This document shows positions 60,674 to 64,000 of a stretch of DNA of 64,000 nt, piece after piece (within the stretch, counting starts at the first letter, position 1; each line of letters starts with the position of its first letter). This stretch comes from Achromobacter sp. UMC46 (GTDB taxonomy: Bacteria > Pseudomonadota > Gammaproteobacteria > Burkholderiales > Burkholderiaceae_B). The translations under genes and the position numbers were made by a program. A model generated the notes under the pieces. The model did not search any database, had not been told where the DNA came from, and saw nothing but the letters and a program-made list of their open reading frames with translations. The DNA lies in contig NZ_LZZS01000035.1 in the NCBI RefSeq assembly GCF_014170335.1, positions 248,001 through 312,000 of the forward strand, read 5' to 3'.

Positions 60674-62227
60674 TTACTGCTTCAGTTCGATGTCGCCGAA
60701 CCAGAACGAGGTGTCCGGTTCCACGTACACGCCGGACAGGTTCTTCGACTTCACGTACAGGTTGTTCTGGGTCACCAGGAAGGCCCACGGGGCATCCTTC
60801 CAGATGGTTTCCTGAACGTTCTTGTAGATTTCCGTCTTCTTGGCGCGATCGGTCGTGGCCAGCGCAAGCTGGATGCCATCGTCCACCGACTTGTTCGAGT
60901 AGTACGACACGTTGTTCAGCACCGGCGGGAACGCGGCGGTGCTCAAGAGCGGACGCAGGCCCCAGTCGGCTTCGCCGGTCGAGGACGACCAGCCGGCGTA
61001 GTACATGCGGACCTTGGCGTCTTCAGGCTTTTGCACCTGTTGGACGCGCTGCACGCGCTGACCCGATTCCAGCACTTCCACCGACACCTTGATGCCGACT
61101 TGCGCCAGCTGCTGCTGCAGGAACTGAACCACCTTCACCGAGGTGCCGTCGTTATAGGCGGACCACAGTTGGCTTTCGAAGCCGTTCGGGTAGCCGGCTT
61201 CAGCCAGCAGGGCCTTGGCCTTCTTGATGTCGTACGGCCACGGGCCGGTCTTGTGTGCGAAGTCCACGCCGGTCGGCACGACGCCGTCAACGACGGTGGC
61301 GTAGCCCGAGAAAGCGACCTTGGCCAGGGCTTCCTTGTTGATGGCGTAGTTGATGGCTTCACGCACCTTCGGGTTGTCGAACGGCTTTTGCTGCGTGTTC
61401 ATCGACAGGTAGCGGGCCATGATCGAGTTCTTGTGATCGACCACATCCAGCTTGTCGTTCTTCTTCAGCACAGCGGCTTGTTCGAACGGCACCGGGAAAG
61501 CGAACTGCGCTTCGCCCGTTTGCACCACGGCGGCGCGCGTGTTGTTGTCGGTCACGGTACGGAAGGTCAGCGTGTCGACCTTCGGGTAGCCCTTCTTCCA
61601 GTAGCCGTCGAACTTCTTGACCTTCAGGTATTCAGCCGGCTTCCATTCGACGAATTCGAACGGGCCCGTACCCACCGGGTGGAAACCGATTTCCTTGCCG
61701 TACTTGGCCAGGGCTGCCGGCGAGATCATCATGGCGGCCGGGTGGGCCAGCGCGTTGATGAAGGCCGAGAACGGCTTCTTCAGCGTGATCTTGACGGTCA
61801 GCGGATCCAGCACGTCGATCTTCTCGATGACGCTGAACTGGATGTAGCGCGACAGGCGGTTTTCCGGGTTGGCCGGACGGTCGAAGTTGATCTTGACCGC
61901 TTCGGCGTTGAAGTCGGTGCCGTCATGGAACTTCACGCCCGGGCGCAGCTTGAACGTGTAGACCAGGCCGTCTTCGCTGACGGTGTAGTCGGTCGCCAGG
62001 ACCTTCTGGACCTTCAGGTCCTTGTCGAATTCGAACAGGCCTTCGTAGTAGGCCTTGCCGGCCGCCTGGTTCAGGGTGCTGTTGGTGTTGTACGGGTCAA
62101 GCGTTTCCAATGCGATGGAGACGGCAAACGTCACGTCCTTGGCGGCAAACGCCAACGGCGAAGTGAGCACGCCGAAGGCCACCGCGGCGGCGGCCATCAG
62201 CTTGGTGGGGCGCAGAACTTTCATCAT
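60674..62227 (-). CDS. gsiB: ABC transporter periplasmic binding protein, GsiB-type
   Basis: A 517-residue SBP family 5 protein that delivers peptide-like substrates to the permease. A signal peptide covers about residues 1-28 (KLMAAAAVAFGVLTSPLAFA). Domain segments include SIALETLDPYNT, YTFKLRPGVKFHDGTDFNAEAVKINFDR and GTGPFEFVEWKPAEYLKVKKFDGYW. The start is the ATG at 62227, 5 bases after AGGAG; the next codon is also ATG. It is the second gene of the operon, 66 bases after gsiA. Glutathione binding is inferred from the GsiA likeness. Confidence 0.92.
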   Translation of the reverse strand: MMKVLRPTKLMAAAAVAFGVLTSPLAFAAKDVTFAVSIALETLDPYNTNSTLNQAAGKAYYEGLFEFDKDLKVQKVLATDYTVSEDGLVYTFKLRPGVKFHDGTDFNAEAVKINFDRPANPENRLSRYIQFSVIEKIDVLDPLTVKITLKKPFSAFINALAHPAAMMISPAALAKYGKEIGFHPVGTGPFEFVEWKPAEYLKVKKFDGYWKKGYPKVDTLTFRTVTDNNTRAAVVQTGEAQFAFPVPFEQAAVLKKNDKLDVVDHKNSIMARYLSMNTQQKPFDNPKVREAINYAINKEALAKVAFSGYATVVDGVVPTGVDFAHKTGPWPYDIKKAKALLAEAGYPNGFESQLWSAYNDGTSVKVVQFLQQQLAQVGIKVSVEVLESGQRVQRVQQVQKPEDAKVRMYYAGWSSSTGEADWGLRPLLSTAAFPPVLNNVSYYSNKSVDDGIQLALATTDRAKKTEIYKNVQETIWKDAPWAFLVTQNNLYVKSKNLSGVYVEPDTSFWFGDIELKQ

Positions 62228-62293
62228 TGCAACTCCTGGTTCCAAAACGGAATTAGGGGGTTTGGTGGAAGAAAAACAAGTACGACAACGGAA

Positions 62294-64000
62294 TCAATAC
62301 GCGCCGCCGACCGGATGGCGGGCAACGAAGTGATCGGTTCCAACCTGCACCAGCGGCTGCACCACCGGCTCGTCGCCGAGCTTGCGGATGGGGCTGGGGA
62401 TTTCATCGGACAGCAAAGTGCGCTTCAGATGGCGGCGCGCCGGATCGGCGATCGGCACGGCCGACATCAGCTTCTTGGTGTACGGGTGCTGCGGGTTCTC
62501 GAAAATGGCGCGGCGCGGGCCGATCTCGACGATCTGGCCCAGGTACATCACGGCCACGCGATGGCTGACGCGTTCGACGACGGCCATGTCGTGCGAAATG
62601 AACAGGAACGAAATGCCCATGTCGCGCTGCAGGTCGATCAGCAGGTTCACGATCTGGGCCTGGATCGACACGTCCAGCGCCGACACCGATTCGTCCGCGA
62701 TCACGACCTTCGGGTTCAGGGCAAGCGCGCGCGCGATGCAAATGCGCTGGCGCTGGCCGCCCGAGAACTCATGCGGGTAGCGCTGCGCCATTTCCGGCGG
62801 CATGCCCACGCGTTCCAGCAATTCGGACACACGGCGCTCGGCGTCGCGCCCCTTCGCCACGCCGTGCACCAGCAGCGGCTCCATGATGGAGAAGCCGACG
62901 GTGACGCGCGGGTCCAGCGAGGCGAACGGGTCCTGGAACACGAACTGGATGTCGCGGCGCAGGGATTGCAATTCACTGTTCTTCAGGCGCACGATGTCGC
63001 GGCCGCCGAACTTGATCTCGCCGCCCTGGCTGTCGACCAGGCGCAGCAGCGAGCGGCCGGTCGTGGACTTGCCGCAGCCCGATTCGCCCACCAGCGACAG
63101 CGTCTCGCCCGGAAACAGGTCGAAGCTGACCTGTTCCACGGCGTGCACGCGGCGCTGCACGCGGCTGAGGATGCCGCCGCGCAGGTCGAAACGGGTCACC
63201 AGGTTGCGCACGCTCAGGATGGGCTCGCGCTTTTCGCCGGACACGACGTGCGTGCTGGCGGCGGCGGGTTCGGCCACAGGTTGCGCCTGGCCTTCCACCT
63301 GCAGCAGCGGGAACCGCGCGGGCAGGTCGGTGCCTTCCATGGCGCCCAGCTTCGGCACGGCCGACAGCAGCGCCTTGGTGTACGTGTGCTTGGGGGCCGA
63401 GAAGACCTGATCCGACGGGCCCTCTTCGACCTTGTCGCCGCGATACATGACCAGCACCCGGTCGGCCACTTCCGCGACCACGCCCATGTCGTGGGTGATG
63501 AACACCACGCCCATGTGCATTTCTTCCTGCAGCTGACGGATCAGTTGCAGGATCTGCGCCTGGATGGTGACGTCCAGCGCGGTGGTGGGTTCGTCGGCAA
63601 TCAGCAGCGCCGGCTTGCAGGCCAGCGCCATCGCGATCATCACGCGCTGACGCATGCCGCCCGACAACTGGTGCGGGTAGCGGTCCAGCACCGACTTGGC
63701 TTCCGGGATGCGCACTTGTTCCAGCATGCGCAGCGCTTCGGCGCGCGCGGCGGCGGCATCCTTGCCCTGGTGCTGACGGATCGATTCGGCGATCTGGTCG
63801 CCCGCCGTGAACACTGGGTTCAAGGAGGTCATCGGCTCCTGGAAAATCATGGCCATGTCGGCGCCGCGCACATTGCGCATGACGCGTTGGCTGGAACCGA
63901 CCAGGTCGATCACGGAGCCGTTGCGCCGGCGCAGAGCCATGCGGCCCTGGGCGATGCGGCCGCCGCCATGTTCCACCAGACGCATGAGAGCCAGGGACGT
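62294..64000 (-). CDS. gsiA: Double ABC ATPase, GsiA-type (5' end cut by window edge)
   Basis: At least 568 residues of a fused two-domain ATPase; E. coli GsiA is about 620, so some 50 N-terminal residues including the first Walker A lie beyond the right edge. The first domain shows RGADMAMIFQEPMTSLNPVF, LSGGMRQRVMIAMAL and LLIADEPTTALD. The second domain has Walker A GESGCGKST, FSGGQRQRICIARAL and VIADESVSALD. The reading frame stays open through TSLAL to base 64000. The LALMRLVE...LRRR and RGADMAMIFQEPMTSLNPVF segments are close to GsiA, which favours a glutathione importer over general dipeptide transport. Confidence 0.92.
   Translation of the reverse strand, partial: TSLALMRLVEHGGGRIAQGRMALRRRNGSVIDLVGSSQRVMRNVRGADMAMIFQEPMTSLNPVFTAGDQIAESIRQHQGKDAAAARAEALRMLEQVRIPEAKSVLDRYPHQLSGGMRQRVMIAMALACKPALLIADEPTTALDVTIQAQILQLIRQLQEEMHMGVVFITHDMGVVAEVADRVLVMYRGDKVEEGPSDQVFSAPKHTYTKALLSAVPKLGAMEGTDLPARFPLLQVEGQAQPVAEPAAASTHVVSGEKREPILSVRNLVTRFDLRGGILSRVQRRVHAVEQVSFDLFPGETLSLVGESGCGKSTTGRSLLRLVDSQGGEIKFGGRDIVRLKNSELQSLRRDIQFVFQDPFASLDPRVTVGFSIMEPLLVHGVAKGRDAERRVSELLERVGMPPEMAQRYPHEFSGGQRQRICIARALALNPKVVIADESVSALDVSIQAQIVNLLIDLQRDMGISFLFISHDMAVVERVSHRVAVMYLGQIVEIGPRRAIFENPQHPYTKKLMSAVPIADPARRHLKRTLLSDEIPSPIRKLGDEPVVQPLVQVGTDHFVARHPVGGAY

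Overview
The window is a continuous piece of chromosome from a high-GC betaproteobacterium, most likely Alcaligenaceae (Achromobacter or Bordetella type). This rests on the protein families, on the gene orders odhA-odhB-lpd, sdhCDAB-sdhE-gltA, mdh-prpBCD and pyrG-(kdsA)-DUF1330-eno-ftsB, and on the codon bias, which leaves long false ORFs antisense to real genes. No rRNA, tRNA, CRISPR array, prophage or intact insertion sequence was found. Almost all of the DNA is coding.

Layout. 1-1.6 kb: an iron-type ECF sigma factor/FecR pair behind a Fur-like palindrome. 1.7-8.6 kb: zapE and the 2-oxoglutarate dehydrogenase operon (E1, E2, E3). 8.9-10.6 kb: an Lrp-type regulator divergent from an ACC deaminase that carries all the diagnostic catalytic residues. 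10.7-18.3 kb: a urate-degradation island with membrane cytochrome urate hydroxylase, HIU hydrolase, allantoinase, a fused OHCU decarboxylase/allantoate amidohydrolase, an extra M20 hydrolase and an NCS2 permease; similar TTGTATACAA-like palindromes lie in three of its promoter regions. 18.4-25.8 kb: an OPT transporter, a stand-alone AceE/MdeB-like E1 and a malic enzyme fused to a phosphotransacetylase-like domain. 25.9-28.5 kb: a DUF2214 protein, a LysR regulator and an unknown membrane protein.

28.6-39.7 kb is a TCA/methylcitrate block: sdhC-sdhD-sdhA-sdhB-sdhE-gltA on the minus strand, a GntR/UTRA regulator, then mdh, prpB, prpC and prpD on the plus strand. Together these genes supply succinate oxidation, malate oxidation, citrate synthesis and propionyl-CoA disposal. 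39.8-49.6 kb is housekeeping: HemJ-like protein, RlmL-like methyltransferase with a long disordered tail, a 62-residue unknown protein under a strong palindromic promoter, RDD and DUF2167 proteins, LpxH-like phosphatase, acyl-CoA synthetase, gamma carbonic anhydrase, Hsp33 and a TadE-like protein. 49.6-53.6 kb: ftsB, eno, DUF1330 and pyrG, with a decayed kdsA remnant exactly where kdsA is expected. 53.8-64 kb: an unknown multi-span membrane protein, then a minus-strand operon coding for a Gsi-type peptide/glutathione importer (gsiA cut by the right edge, gsiB, gsiC, gsiD) followed by a P1/DmpA-like peptidase, a DppA-type D-aminopeptidase and an aminopeptidase P, which looks like import plus hydrolysis of unusual peptides.

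The observations most worth following are the kdsA remnant, the nested-palindrome promoter with its 62-residue product, the shared purine operator and the importer-plus-peptidase operon. I did not find a clearly new multi-gene defence or mobile system here. All comparisons to known proteins are from memory; no searches were run.
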